Position numbers and translations under genes: made by a program. The notes beneath the pieces were generated by a model. That model ran no database searches. It saw nothing but the letters and a program-made list of their open reading frames with translations, and was not told where the DNA came from. Shown piece by piece: positions 28,795-37,645 of a stretch of DNA of 64,000 nt (position 1 is the first letter of the stretch; every line of letters starts with the position of its first letter). This DNA comes from Myxococcus dinghuensis (lineage in GTDB: Bacteria > Myxococcota > Myxococcia > Myxococcales > Myxococcaceae), in assembly GCF_024198235.1 (NCBI RefSeq), contig NZ_JAKCFB010000006.1, positions 124,001 to 188,000 on the forward strand. The letters run 5' to 3'.

Positions 28795-29316
28795 CTAGGC
28801 GCCGCGCTTCAAGCGCTCCACGTAGGCGGCCGGGAGCCCGGCCGCCTGAGCGCCGCGCACCAGCGCCTCCACGAAGCGCGGGCTCACCGGACCGTCGCCG
28901 GAGGCACGCCGCGGGTTCGTGACGAACGCGGTGGCCTCCACCTGCTCGCCGTTCACGAGGACCTTCACGGGGCGCTCCACGCACATCCCCGTCACGAAGC
29001 CTTCCTTGTGCTGGACGATGGGCCAGTCCTGCCCGCGAATCTCGAAGAGCCGGCCGAACACCCGGGCCCCCGGCGAGTCCTCCAGACCCGCCACGCGTCC
29101 ACCCCACCAGCGCGAGGGGAAGTCGTAGACCAGGTCCACGTCCACCGCCTCGGCCAGCTTCCCCTCCGGCAGCTCGAAGAAGGCGTACGAGTGCTGCTGC
29201 TTCCACTCGTCGAACGCCGCCCGGTCCAGGATGGTGGAGTACGCGAAGTACAGCCGCGTCGCGTTCGGGTCCGCGCCCTCACGGGCCTTCATGACCTGAT
29301 CATAGTGCGAGTCCAT
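28795..29316 (-). CDS. Gamma-glutamylcyclotransferase-like protein
   Basis: 173-residue protein of the AIG2/GGCT fold. YFAYSTIL replaces the usual YGSNL substrate loop, and VFGRLFEIRG and the probable catalytic Glu in QHKEGF match the core. Family enzymes release 5-oxoproline from gamma-glutamyl peptides or act on related amines. It is last in a three-gene minus-strand operon, 15 bases after the GbsR-type regulator, with a strong AGGGGAG ribosome site. Its tie to isoprenoid synthesis in the operon is unexplained. It is convergent with the pump gene, whose stop lies 6 bases away. Confidence 0.7.
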   Translation of the reverse strand: MDSHYDQVMKAREGADPNATRLYFAYSTILDRAAFDEWKQQHSYAFFELPEGKLAEAVDVDLVYDFPSRWWGGRVAGLEDSPGARVFGRLFEIRGQDWPIVQHKEGFVTGMCVERPVKVLVNGEQVEATAFVTNPRRASGDGPVSPRFVEALVRGAQAAGLPAAYVERLKRGA

Positions 29317-29331
29317 GTCCGCTCCCTTGCG

Positions 29332-29922
29332 CTACTTCTCGCCCCGCCGCCCGGCACCGTCGCGGAACACCGCCAGCACTCCGGAGACGTCCAGGCGCGA
29401 GGTCTTGATGAACAGCCGCAGCGCGCGCTCCACGTGCTCGGCCAGCGTGGCCATCTTCTCCAACCGCTCCAGGCGCTCGGCCGGGACGCTCCCCGCCGTC
29501 TCCGCCAGCCGCCGCGCCTCGGCGAGGTCCGCGCGGATGCGGGCCACGAATCCCGCCTCCCGCTCCTCGATGACGTGCCGGACCATCCGCACCAGGTCCG
29601 TCTCCGCCCCGTACCGCCACACCGTGTCCTGGGGCAGCCGGACCCGCTGGATGACCCCCCAGCGCTCCAGGTCCCTCAGCAGCATGGAGACGCCGCCCTT
29701 GGAGAGGTCCAGCTCGCGCTCGATCTCCCCCGCGGTCAGCGGCTCGCCCCGCAGGTACAGCAGCGCCCAGACCCGGCCCTGGTTGCGCTTGAAGCCCCAG
29801 AACTCGATGACGTTGCCCACCGCGTCCACCGCGATGGCTTCCCAGGGGGCCAGACGCCCCTCGCTCGGAGCGGCCTCCGTGCTCGTGCTCCCGTGTCCCC
29901 CCGTCCACAGGTAGCCCTTCAT
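29332..29922 (-). CDS. GbsR/MarR-type transcriptional regulator
   Basis: 196-residue protein with a winged helix-turn-helix: the recognition region is LTAGEIERELDLSKGGVSMLLRDLERWGVI, typical of the GbsR group, in which GlyBetaine-type repressors and many myxobacterial orphans fall. A C-terminal helical tail (about 115-190) would dimerise. It starts at ATG 29922, overlapping the stop of the polyprenyl synthase gene. A perfect palindrome in the operon promoter is a good candidate for its own operator, giving autoregulation. Ligand unknown. Confidence 0.8.
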   Translation of the reverse strand: MKGYLWTGGHGSTSTEAAPSEGRLAPWEAIAVDAVGNVIEFWGFKRNQGRVWALLYLRGEPLTAGEIERELDLSKGGVSMLLRDLERWGVIQRVRLPQDTVWRYGAETDLVRMVRHVIEEREAGFVARIRADLAEARRLAETAGSVPAERLERLEKMATLAEHVERALRLFIKTSRLDVSGVLAVFRDGAGRRGEK

Positions 29923-30917
29923 GCAGCGCGCCCTTGCACCTGCGCGGCGATGCCGGCGGACAGCTTGTGCGCCCAGTCCACCAGCTCCGCGCCGGCGGGC
30001 TCCTGGGCGAAGGAGCCCAGCTTGTCCAGGGCCGCCTCGATCTCCACGTTCATCCGCGCCATGGACGACTCCACCGCGCCGGTGGCCTCGATGGCCGCGC
30101 CAATCTCCTTCGTGCGCTCCGGGGTGATCACGCTGAAGGCCCACGCGTCCTTCAGCTTACGGCGCAGCGACTCGTCCTTCACCACCGCCAGCAGGATGGG
30201 CATCGACGGCGTGCGGGAGTGGACATCCGCGTAGCGCGGCTTGCCCGGGTCCGTGCCCAGGATGTCCCGGATGTCGTCGGCGATCTGGAACGCCACGCCC
30301 AGGTGACGGCCGAACCCGTCGAAGCGCGCCACCGCCTCCGGCTGGTCCGACAGCGTCGCCGCCGCGTGCCCGCACCAGCCGAACAGCGAGCCCGTCTTGC
30401 CCTCGGCGATGAAGCGCAGCCGGTTGAGCGGCAGGTCCAGGTCGCCGCGCGCCTCCACCTCCGCGATGGCCGCGCGGGTCATCTCCGCCACGACCGCCAG
30501 CGCCGACAGCGTCAGCCGCGAATCCAGCCGCGCCAGTTGGTGCAGCCCCGTCGACAGGATGAGGTCGCCGCTCATCACCGCCACGATGTTGCCCCAGCGC
30601 GCGTTCACCGTCGGACGGCCCCGGCGGAACATGCCCGCGTCCACCACGTCGTCGTGCAGGAGGCTCGCCGAGTGGATCAGCTCCGCCGCCACCGCCACGT
30701 CCACCAGCGGCTCCGCCGGCACCCCCACCGCGCCCCCGAACAGCCGCGCCAGCATGGGCCGCGCGCGCTTGCCACCACTGCCCAGGCACAGGTGACGGGC
30801 CGCCTCCATCAGCGTGTCACCCTTCACGTCCGGACCGGCGTCGCCATCCACCAGCGTGGTGCTCAACCGCTGCTCCACCGCCCCCAGAAAGTCCGTCAGC
30901 TCCCGAGCCAGATCCAT
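29919..30917 (-). CDS. Polyprenyl diphosphate synthase
   Basis: Trans-isoprenyl diphosphate synthase of 332 residues. The first Asp-rich motif DDVVD is at 89-93 and the second DDIRD at 214-218, with GGKRARP at 48-54. It elongates allylic diphosphates with isopentenyl diphosphate; the product length (farnesyl, geranylgeranyl, or a quinone side chain) is not decided by these motifs. The start is ATG 30917, preceded by GTGAGGAG. The longer open frame upstream is a shadow. First gene of an operon with the regulator and cyclotransferase. Confidence 0.9.
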   Translation of the reverse strand: MDLARELTDFLGAVEQRLSTTLVDGDAGPDVKGDTLMEAARHLCLGSGGKRARPMLARLFGGAVGVPAEPLVDVAVAAELIHSASLLHDDVVDAGMFRRGRPTVNARWGNIVAVMSGDLILSTGLHQLARLDSRLTLSALAVVAEMTRAAIAEVEARGDLDLPLNRLRFIAEGKTGSLFGWCGHAAATLSDQPEAVARFDGFGRHLGVAFQIADDIRDILGTDPGKPRYADVHSRTPSMPILLAVVKDESLRRKLKDAWAFSVITPERTKEIGAAIEATGAVESSMARMNVEIEAALDKLGSFAQEPAGAELVDWAHKLSAGIAAQVQGRAA

Positions 30918-30945
30918 GTGCGCCGTTCTCCTCACACGTTCATAT

Positions 30946-30965
30946 AGTTCAAGACCGCTTGAACT
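30946..30965 (-). promoter_or_regulatory. Perfect 20-base palindrome, putative GbsR-type operator
   Basis: AGTTCAAG-N4-CTTGAACT, 29 bases before the polyprenyl synthase start and just upstream of a TATATG that could be a -10 box. A repressor bound here would block the promoter. The regulator encoded second in this operon is the obvious candidate. The symmetry is seen; binding is inferred. Confidence 0.6.
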
Positions 30966-30980
30966 GCACCTGATTCCAGC

Positions 30981-31024
30981 GCCCCCCTCCAGGCGGCCGG
31001 CCGGGCCGGGTCCGGCAGGGGGGC
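30981..31024. repeat. Long GC-rich inverted repeat between divergent genes
   Basis: GCCCCCCT at 30981-30988 pairs with AGGGGGGC at 31017-31024, with further GCCGG/CCGGC pairing inside. It lies between the polyprenyl synthase promoter and the divergent transporter. It could be an attenuator-like hairpin in the transporter leader or a dispersed palindromic element. Confidence 0.45.
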
Positions 31025-31067
31025 GGCCGGGCGGGCGTGGGGGGTTGTAGGTCGGATTGAGACCCCC

Positions 31068-32630
31068 GTGGGCGGCATGCGACAGACGGGAGCGTCCGTT
31101 CCTTTCGCAGCAAGGATTGCGTTGAGCCCCGCAGCCTTCCGTCGCTACGTCCTGAGCAGCTTCGCGTCGCTCGCCACGGCCGTGCCCCTGTTCCGCCCTG
31201 GCTCGTCGCTGCCGGGGGCCGCCGCGCCCCTGCTGGGAGCCCCCGCCGCGGATGCCCCGGCGGGGCCGGTCGTGGCGTCGCCCCGGCGGCTGCGGGGCTC
31301 GCTCGGCGCGTCGGTGGTGGAGGGCATGTTCGCGGAGATCTTCACCGCGTGCGCCGGGGCCACGGTCCTCACCGCGTGGGCCATCGCCCTGGGGTTGGGG
31401 CCCCTCCTCGTCGGGGTGATGACGGCGCTGCCCTTCTGCGCCCAGTTCGTGCAGTTCCCCGCGGCGTGGCTGACGTCGACGTTCGGACACCGCCGCGTGG
31501 CGCTCACCGCCGTGTGCCTGTCGCGCCTGGTGATGTTCCCGCTGGTGGTGGTGCCGTGGCTCGGGCTCTCCCTGACCGGACAGCAGCACCTGCTGCTGGG
31601 CGTGGCGGGCGCGTCCGCGGTGCTCGGGGTGGTGGGCAACAACGCCTGGGTGGCGTGGATGGGGGAGCTGGTGCCGCGTCCCATCCGGGGCCGCTTCTTC
31701 GGCCGCAGGACGGCGCTCACCACGCTCGCGGGGACGATCGCCTCGCTCGGCGCGGGCCTGCTGATGGACCGGCTGCGCCCGCCCACCGGCCCCGGGCTGG
31801 CGCTGCCGCTGCTCGCGCTCGTCGCCTGCGTCATGGGCGTGGTGACGACGCTGCTCATGGCCACGCAGCATGACCCGGCGCCGCCGGGCACCGCGCCCCG
31901 GCTGGAGCTGCGCGGCGCGCTGGTGCCACTGAAGGATCCCCAGTCCCGGCGGCTGCTGACGTACCAGGTGGCCTGGAACGCGGCGGTGGGCGTGTCCGCG
32001 CCGTTCTTCGCGCTGCACAGCCTCCAGAACCTCAAGATGACCTTCGTCATCATGGCCCTGCACGCCGCGGGCGTGGCCACCGTGCGCATCCTCACCGCGC
32101 CCTTGTGGGGCCGGATGATCGACCGGGTCGGCGCGCAGCCGGTGTTGATGGCGTGCTCGCTGGGCATCGGCGTCATCCCCGCGCTGTGGCTGCTGCCCTC
32201 GGCCGGGACGCTGTGGCCCCTGCTGTTCGACGTGCTGCTGGCGGGCGCGCTGTGGAGCGGCCATGGCCTGGCCATCTTCGCGCTGCCGCTCACCGTGGCG
32301 CCGCGCAAGGGCCGCCCCTTCTACCTCGCCGCGTTCGCCACCGCGGGCGGACTGGCCTACTCCGCCGCCGCCGCGCTGGGCGGCGCCATCGCCTCCGCGC
32401 TCCCCGAACAGTTCCTGCTCGGCGGCCTCCCGTGGGTGAACCTGCACGTGCTGTTCGTGCTGTCCTCCGTCGCCCGGCTGGCGGCGGGCATGCTCGCCAC
32501 GCGCCTGCCGGAGCCCGGCGCGCGCCCCGTCACGTCCCTGGGCGCGCTCGTCGCGTGCCTGACGCCCCGGCCCACCGCGCCCGCGCTGGCCTCCACCTCA
32601 CGCACCCAACCCCGGACTCAGACGCGGTAG
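31068..32630 (+). CDS. MFS-type transporter
   Basis: 520-residue polytopic membrane protein with about 12 hydrophobic segments from residue 90 on. Features of the major facilitator fold are the loop GHRRVALTAV between segments 2 and 3, the mid-loop RGRFFGRR and the second-half GRMIDRVGAQPV. A long Ala/Pro-rich N-terminal part (about 65 residues) before the first helix is unusual. The start is uncertain: GTG 31068 or ATG 31077, neither with a good ribosome site. Substrate unknown. Its 3' end overlaps that of the convergent chemotaxis gene by 13 bases. Confidence 0.72.
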   Translation: MGGMRQTGASVPFAARIALSPAAFRRYVLSSFASLATAVPLFRPGSSLPGAAAPLLGAPAADAPAGPVVASPRRLRGSLGASVVEGMFAEIFTACAGATVLTAWAIALGLGPLLVGVMTALPFCAQFVQFPAAWLTSTFGHRRVALTAVCLSRLVMFPLVVVPWLGLSLTGQQHLLLGVAGASAVLGVVGNNAWVAWMGELVPRPIRGRFFGRRTALTTLAGTIASLGAGLLMDRLRPPTGPGLALPLLALVACVMGVVTTLLMATQHDPAPPGTAPRLELRGALVPLKDPQSRRLLTYQVAWNAAVGVSAPFFALHSLQNLKMTFVIMALHAAGVATVRILTAPLWGRMIDRVGAQPVLMACSLGIGVIPALWLLPSAGTLWPLLFDVLLAGALWSGHGLAIFALPLTVAPRKGRPFYLAAFATAGGLAYSAAAALGGAIASALPEQFLLGGLPWVNLHVLFVLSSVARLAAGMLATRLPEPGARPVTSLGALVACLTPRPTAPALASTSRTQPRTQTR

Positions 32631-34150
32631 CCGCGCACCACCTCCGCCACCCGTTCGGACAGCATGCGCAGGGACGCGGCCGAGTCCCCCGTCGTCGAGA
32701 TGCGCTGCACCGTGTCCCCCATCAGCGAGTTCAGCTCATTGACCGCGGTGAAGATCTGCTCGATGCCCGTGGCCTGCTGGTTGACGGTGACGGCGATCTG
32801 CCGCGCGGCCGCGGTGCTGTCCTGGACGATGGTGGTGAGCTGCCGGAGCGTGTCGCCGGAGGCCCGCGCCTGGGCCAGCCCCGCGTCCATCCGCTGCGCG
32901 CCCGCGGTGGTGATCTCCATCGTCCCGGAGATGGCCTCGCCGATGTCCGCGAGGATCTTCCGCACCTGATGCGTGGCCCGGATGGACTGGTCCGCCAGGG
33001 CGCGGATCTCCCGCGCCACCACCGCGAAGCCCTTGCCATGCTCCCCCGAGCGCGCCGCCTCGATGGCCGCGTTCACCGCCAGCAGGTGGGACTGGTCCGC
33101 CAGGTCCTTCACCGTCTCCGTGATGCCGCCAATCTGCTGCGCCCGCTCCCCCAGCGCCATGATGCGCTCGGTGATCTGCTCCACCTGCGTGCGCAGGTCC
33201 ACCAGGCCGTCGATGCTCGCCTGGACCGCCTCCTCGCCGGTGCGGCCCAGCGACTCGGCGCGCTCGGCCACCTGGATGACGGACTCCGCGGAGTTCGACG
33301 CGAGCAGCGCCGTCTGGCGGATCTCCTGCGCCGTCACCTGGGTCTCCTGGAGGGCGGCCGCCTGCCGCGACACCATCTGGTTCTGCTCGGCCGCCGAATC
33401 GTTCAGCCCCGCCACGGAGTCGCTGAGCAGCTCCGTCGAGGACTGGAGCTGGTGCAGCAGCGCCTTGAGCTTCGCCACCAGCAGGCCCACCGCGCGCGCC
33501 AGCTCGCCCACCTCGTCCTTCGAGTCCACGTGCACCGGCTCGCGCAGGTCGCCGTTCTCCGCGATGTATTGGACCGCGTTCTTGAGGTTGGTCAGGGGCG
33601 CCACCACGCGACGGCTCAACTGCCACGCGCCCCCCGTGAGCACCACCAGCGCCACCAGCGTCACCCACCGCAGGTTGGCGATGACCCCGACGATGCGCCC
33701 GCGCGCCTCCGTCCGGTTGAAGCCCACGTGGACGTAACCCAGTCCACCGGGGACCGCCGCCGCCATGTCGAGCAGCTCCACGTCGTCCGCTTGCAGCGGC
33801 GTGCCCTCCCTCACCGGCTTCAGCTCGAGGTGATGCTCTCGCAGCACGGCCGCGTGGGGGCCGGCCACCGCCTCCAGCGCGCCCTTCGGGTCCAACACCG
33901 CGACGTACGCCAGCGTCCCCTCCTGGGCCACCGCGTCGAGCGCCGCCTGGATGTCCGTCAGCTCGCCGTTGCGCAGCATCTCCGCCATGGAGGACGCGAG
34001 CGCCGTCGGCACCGCCTGGCTCATCTCGTGGCCCTGCTGCTCGAAGGCCTCGCGGATGCGCGGGATGGTGTACCCCAGGGACATCAGGGTGAAGCAGAGC
34101 GCCACCAGGACGGGCGCGAGGGTGATCTTCTGGGACAGTGAGATTCGCAT
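32618..34150 (-). CDS. Methyl-accepting chemotaxis protein
   Basis: 510-residue receptor. A first transmembrane helix (APVLVALCFTLMSLGYTI) near residue 15 is followed by a periplasmic sensor of about 150 residues, a second helix around 175-195, a HAMP domain, and the signalling coiled coil. The hairpin tip reads DLADQSHLLAVNAAIEAARS with EHGKGFAVVAREIRALADQS, a clear MCP signature. No C-terminal CheR pentapeptide is present. ATG 34150 was chosen because it precedes the first helix directly; an in-frame ATG at 34264 would add 38 polar residues. Myxobacteria have many such receptors; no che genes are nearby. Confidence 0.9.
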   Translation of the reverse strand: MRISLSQKITLAPVLVALCFTLMSLGYTIPRIREAFEQQGHEMSQAVPTALASSMAEMLRNGELTDIQAALDAVAQEGTLAYVAVLDPKGALEAVAGPHAAVLREHHLELKPVREGTPLQADDVELLDMAAAVPGGLGYVHVGFNRTEARGRIVGVIANLRWVTLVALVVLTGGAWQLSRRVVAPLTNLKNAVQYIAENGDLREPVHVDSKDEVGELARAVGLLVAKLKALLHQLQSSTELLSDSVAGLNDSAAEQNQMVSRQAAALQETQVTAQEIRQTALLASNSAESVIQVAERAESLGRTGEEAVQASIDGLVDLRTQVEQITERIMALGERAQQIGGITETVKDLADQSHLLAVNAAIEAARSGEHGKGFAVVAREIRALADQSIRATHQVRKILADIGEAISGTMEITTAGAQRMDAGLAQARASGDTLRQLTTIVQDSTAAARQIAVTVNQQATGIEQIFTAVNELNSLMGDTVQRISTTGDSAASLRMLSERVAEVVRGYRV

Positions 34151-34336
34151 CCGGGCACGCGGGAATGCAGGGCGCAGCCGCTCACGAGACAGCCGCGGCG
34201 CGCTCCATTCCGGGGACGAAGTCTGTATTGGAAAACCCGTGGACCATTCCAGCGAGTCACTCATTCTGGACGCGCATCTCTCGCGTGCGCAACTCCAGCG
34301 GGCCCGCGCGAAATGTACCGCAACACCACCTTCGTT

Positions 34337-34624
34337 TCAGGATGTGAACGGGTGCGTCGCGCGCGTCACCGACGACCCGGGTGCACGCGGCACGATGCGC
34401 ACGAGCGTCACCAGGCGGCGGCGTGGATCCACCACGTGGTGCACGGTCAACTCATCCACGTCGAAGCTCGAGGGAGCGTCGGCGGGATGGGCCTGCGCGG
34501 CGATTCCCTCCAGGCACGCCTGGATGGCCCGGTAGCGCTCGCGTGTGAGGCGAGCGACCTGGCTCCAGGCCTCCGCGGAGATCTCCAGTGTGTATGGACG
34601 GTGGACGTTCCTCGGGGACTTCAT
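34337..34624 (-). CDS. Orphan RelE/ParE-like small protein
   Basis: 95-residue basic protein. The pattern of an N-terminal strand (YTLEISAEAW), a helix with RLTRERYRAIQACLEGIA, and a C-terminal strand pair ending LVTLVRIVPRAP resembles the RelE/ParE toxin fold. The resemblance is by pattern only and has no invariant residue to prove it. ATG 34624 is preceded by only a weak purine stretch. No antitoxin-sized partner gene is visible on either side, so it may be solitary, a housekeeping relative or a relic. The frame is open upstream, where the coding character is poor. Confidence 0.5.
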   Translation of the reverse strand: MKSPRNVHRPYTLEISAEAWSQVARLTRERYRAIQACLEGIAAQAHPADAPSSFDVDELTVHHVVDPRRRLVTLVRIVPRAPGSSVTRATHPFTS

Positions 34625-34740
34625 CTCGACGCCCGCACGGAGCAGACCGCGTGCCAGCCGACCATTGAAGAAAATCGGACGGTTGGCTCCGCGCGAGCTT
34701 GCGAACCGGTAGGAACTCCCCGGCAACGACTGCCTTTTCT

Positions 34741-36096
34741 TCAGTGTCGCGTGTGCGAGCGCGCCTGGGTCGCGGGCTCTTCGCCCAGACACGCCAACGC
34801 CGCGAGCAACAGCGACTCGCACCCGAAGCGCAGGCAGTCGAGCGACGGGTCGAACTGGGGTGAGTGGTTCGACGGCAGGTGCTGGAGCTTCTCGGCCACG
34901 CTGCGCCCGGGCGCTCGCTTCCACGCCTCGTGGGACGTGCCGCCGAAGTACCAGTAGACGATGGGCACCTCCCCCCGGTCACCATGACGGACCTCGCCAC
35001 CGAAGTACGGGAAGTCCTCGCTGCCGGCGAGCATCCCGGGGTCGAAGATGCGCTCCTCGCCGAACCAGGCGGCGTGCGCCGAACGGACGCGGGCGAAGTA
35101 CGAGTCGTCGTTCACCATCACCCGCGTGCGGCTCATCACCTCGATGTCCGGAGGCCGCGGCGAGCGCCCCGCCTCGCACTCCGCCCGCGCCATGCGGGTG
35201 ATGGCCTCGATGACCTTGTGCTGGAGGTCGTTGGTCGGCGTGCGCACGGTCAACTCGAGCACCGCCTCGTCCGGGATGACGTTGGATTGGCTGCCGGCGT
35301 GGATGTGGCCCACCGTGACGACGGCGCCGCCCTGCAGGACGTCCACCTCGCGCGAGACGATGGTCTGCAGCCGCGTCACCAGGTACGCGGCGATGACCAC
35401 CGGGTCCACGGCGTTCTGGGGCTGCGAGCCGTGCCCGCCCTTGCCGTGGATGCGGATCCGCACGTTGGCGGACGCCATGGTCGCCGCGCCCGCGTGGTGG
35501 CCGATCATCCCCACCCCGAGCGGGCCCACGTGCTGCGCCAGGGCCACGTCCGGCCGGCCGAAGCGCTCGTAGAGCCCATCGCTCATCATCGCGCGCGCGC
35601 CCTGGAGCGTCTCCTCGCCGGGCTGCGCCACCATCATCAACGTCCCCCGCCAGTGCGGCCGGGAGGACGACAGCAGCTCCGCCACCCCCATCAGGCAGGT
35701 GATGTGCACGTCGTGCCCGCACGCGTGCATCACCGGCACCGTGCGCCCGTCCTGCCCCTTCACGCGAATCTGGCTCGCGTCCGAACGCCCCGTCTTCTCC
35801 TCCACCGGCAGCGCGTCCATGTCCGCGCGCATCAACACGGTGGGCCCCCGGCCGTTGCGCAGCACCCCCACCACCCCCGTCCGCCCCACCCCCGTCGTCA
35901 CGTCATAGCCACACCGCTCCAACCACTTCGCCACCTTCGCCGACGTCTCGCGCTCGTGCATGGACAGCTCCGGGTGCGCATGCAGGTCCCGGTAGAACGC
36001 CTCCAATCTCGGACCGAGCAGCTCGTGCGCGGGAGTCAGTTGGGGCTTCCAGGCATTCATCCACTGGGCCTGGCGCGAGGTCTCCGTTACGTCCAT
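34741..36096 (-). CDS. M20 family amidohydrolase/carboxypeptidase
   Basis: Zinc or manganese hydrolase of 451 residues related to aminoacylases and IAA-amino acid hydrolases (M20D). The metal-site motif HACGHDVH (with Cys126 and His128), the base PGEET (Glu161/162), and a later SEDFPYFG are visible. The core begins FYRDLHAHPELSMHE. The start at ATG 36096 has an excellent GGAGGAGG ribosome site; upstream frame ignored. Cytoplasmic by lack of a signal peptide. The substrate (N-acyl amino acid or dipeptide) is open. It stands alone. Confidence 0.88.
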   Translation of the reverse strand: MDVTETSRQAQWMNAWKPQLTPAHELLGPRLEAFYRDLHAHPELSMHERETSAKVAKWLERCGYDVTTGVGRTGVVGVLRNGRGPTVLMRADMDALPVEEKTGRSDASQIRVKGQDGRTVPVMHACGHDVHITCLMGVAELLSSSRPHWRGTLMMVAQPGEETLQGARAMMSDGLYERFGRPDVALAQHVGPLGVGMIGHHAGAATMASANVRIRIHGKGGHGSQPQNAVDPVVIAAYLVTRLQTIVSREVDVLQGGAVVTVGHIHAGSQSNVIPDEAVLELTVRTPTNDLQHKVIEAITRMARAECEAGRSPRPPDIEVMSRTRVMVNDDSYFARVRSAHAAWFGEERIFDPGMLAGSEDFPYFGGEVRHGDRGEVPIVYWYFGGTSHEAWKRAPGRSVAEKLQHLPSNHSPQFDPSLDCLRFGCESLLLAALACLGEEPATQARSHTRH

Positions 36097-36295
36097 TCCG
36101 CCTCCTCCAAAGTTGGGCGCGCGCAACATGGCCCTTGCCCGGCGAGGGAGTGCGCTGGAGACCCGGGTCGTGCGCGCCAGTGTCCGTGAGGAAACGGCAC
36201 GTGAGCGCTCGTGCGCCTGCCTGTCGGGGTCGTGACGATGACGGGGGGCGCGAGGGCGATGGTCGCGGGTGGCTCGCTTCCCCACTTTCCCGGAG

Positions 36296-37297
36296 ATGAA
36301 GCGTGAACTCCTGTGCCTGGGCCTCCTGCTCCCCCTGGGCGGCGCGCCCGCGGCGGCGCGAGCCTCGCCCTTCGAGCGCCCGCCGTCGCCGGCCCACCTG
36401 GACCGCCCGCTTCCCGACCCCCAGCCCCGCACGCTCGACCGCGCCCGCGAGGGCACGGCGCTTCACGACGCGCCCCGGATGTCGCTGCTCGACCTGGGGC
36501 ACCGGGGCATCCTGTCGGCGGGGTTGCGACAGTTGCTGGACCTGCGCGTGGCGCTCACGGAGTGGCTGGACCTGACGGGCTACGCGCGGGTCCTCCCCGC
36601 GCTGGGGGCGCGGGCGGACGCGCTCCTGGTGGACGGCGCCACGCTGGAGCTCATCGGCGGGGCAGGCGGCGTGGTGCGACTCTCTCGCGACGACACGCGA
36701 GGCCCCCAGGTGTCCGTCCGCGGCCACTTCGGCTTCGCGAAGGGGCGCGAGGCCACCCTCCTCCCGCTGGTGGAAGCCATCCTCGACTCCCCCGGCGTGA
36801 CGATGGAGCAGCTCGTCGAGGACGAGTTCGGGGAGTTCAGCTTCGTCCCGGAACAGGAGGCCACCGTGAACGGTGGCGTCTTCGTGGTCCAGGCGCTCAG
36901 CCCCATCATCTCCCTGCAGTGCGGCATGTCCGCGGAGTTCGCCTGGCAGAACCGACGCCCCTTCGACTCCATCGTCGGCGCGCGCCGGGGAGAGAGCACC
37001 CACGCGGTGCGCGTGTTCATGGCGCTCGCGGTGACGGCGGACCTGTCCCCGGCCACGGGTGTGCCCGTGGCGCTGATGGGGGAATACGTCTTCCGCACCG
37101 GCGCCCAGGAACGGGTGGGCGCGGACGACACGCTGCTCGAGGACAACACCGTGGGCCTCGGGGTCTTCTACTCCGGCCGCTCCGACCTCCAGGTGGGGCT
37201 CGGCGCCGTGGCGACCCTCGACGCCGAGCCGGAGCTCACCCTGGACGACGCCGGTCACCCCGTCGCCGGCCAGGTCCTGCTGCGCTACAACTGGTGA
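36296..37297 (+). CDS. Predicted outer membrane beta-barrel protein
   Basis: About 333 residues with a signal peptide (MKRELLCLGLLLPLGG...AAARA). The mature part has alternating strands and ends in ...LLRYNW, a final aromatic residue as in barrel proteins sorted by BAM. No family that I can name. A GTG at 36269 would add nine residues; neither start has a well-placed ribosome site. The gene is convergent with the Gdx exporter 21 bases on. Confidence 0.6.
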   Translation: MKRELLCLGLLLPLGGAPAAARASPFERPPSPAHLDRPLPDPQPRTLDRAREGTALHDAPRMSLLDLGHRGILSAGLRQLLDLRVALTEWLDLTGYARVLPALGARADALLVDGATLELIGGAGGVVRLSRDDTRGPQVSVRGHFGFAKGREATLLPLVEAILDSPGVTMEQLVEDEFGEFSFVPEQEATVNGGVFVVQALSPIISLQCGMSAEFAWQNRRPFDSIVGARRGESTHAVRVFMALAVTADLSPATGVPVALMGEYVFRTGAQERVGADDTLLEDNTVGLGVFYSGRSDLQVGLGAVATLDAEPELTLDDAGHPVAGQVLLRYNW

Positions 37298-37318
37298 GGC
37301 CCGCGTCGGGGCGCGCGC

Positions 37319-37645
37319 TCAGTGCCCCGCGCCGCTCGTCGCCTTCAGGCCGACGATGGCGACCAGCAACATCCCCAGGAAGAGGGCGCGTGGCCCCGTG
37401 AGGGGTTCCTGGAAGAGGACCACGCCGAGGATGGCGGCGCCCAGCGCGCCGATCCCCACCCACACGGCATAGGCCGTGCCGATGGGCAGCGTCTTCGCCG
37501 CGTAGGACAGCAGGCCCATGCTGGCGACGATGGCCGCTCCGGTGAGGACGCTGGGCAGGGGACGGGTGAAGCCCTCGGTGTACTTGAGCCCCACGGCCCA
37601 ACACACCTCGAGCAGCCCGGCGACGATGAGGAGGATCCACGCCAT
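37319..37645 (-). CDS. SMR-family guanidinium exporter (Gdx/SugE type)
   Basis: 108-residue, four-helix membrane protein. The N-terminus MAWILLIVAGLLEVCWAVGLKY matches the guanidinium-exporting Gdx subgroup, including the essential Glu13 and the KYTEGF signature. TLPIGTAYAVWVGIG is also typical. Functions as an antiparallel dimer, exporting guanidinium in exchange for protons. AGGAG precedes the ATG by 10 bases. I looked for a guanidine riboswitch in the leader and saw none. Confidence 0.88.
   Translation of the reverse strand: MAWILLIVAGLLEVCWAVGLKYTEGFTRPLPSVLTGAAIVASMGLLSYAAKTLPIGTAYAVWVGIGALGAAILGVVLFQEPLTGPRALFLGMLLVAIVGLKATSGAGH

Noticed and set aside
37298-37318. Terminator between the two convergent genes
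   Set aside because: The 21-base gap has no stem that could serve as a terminator.
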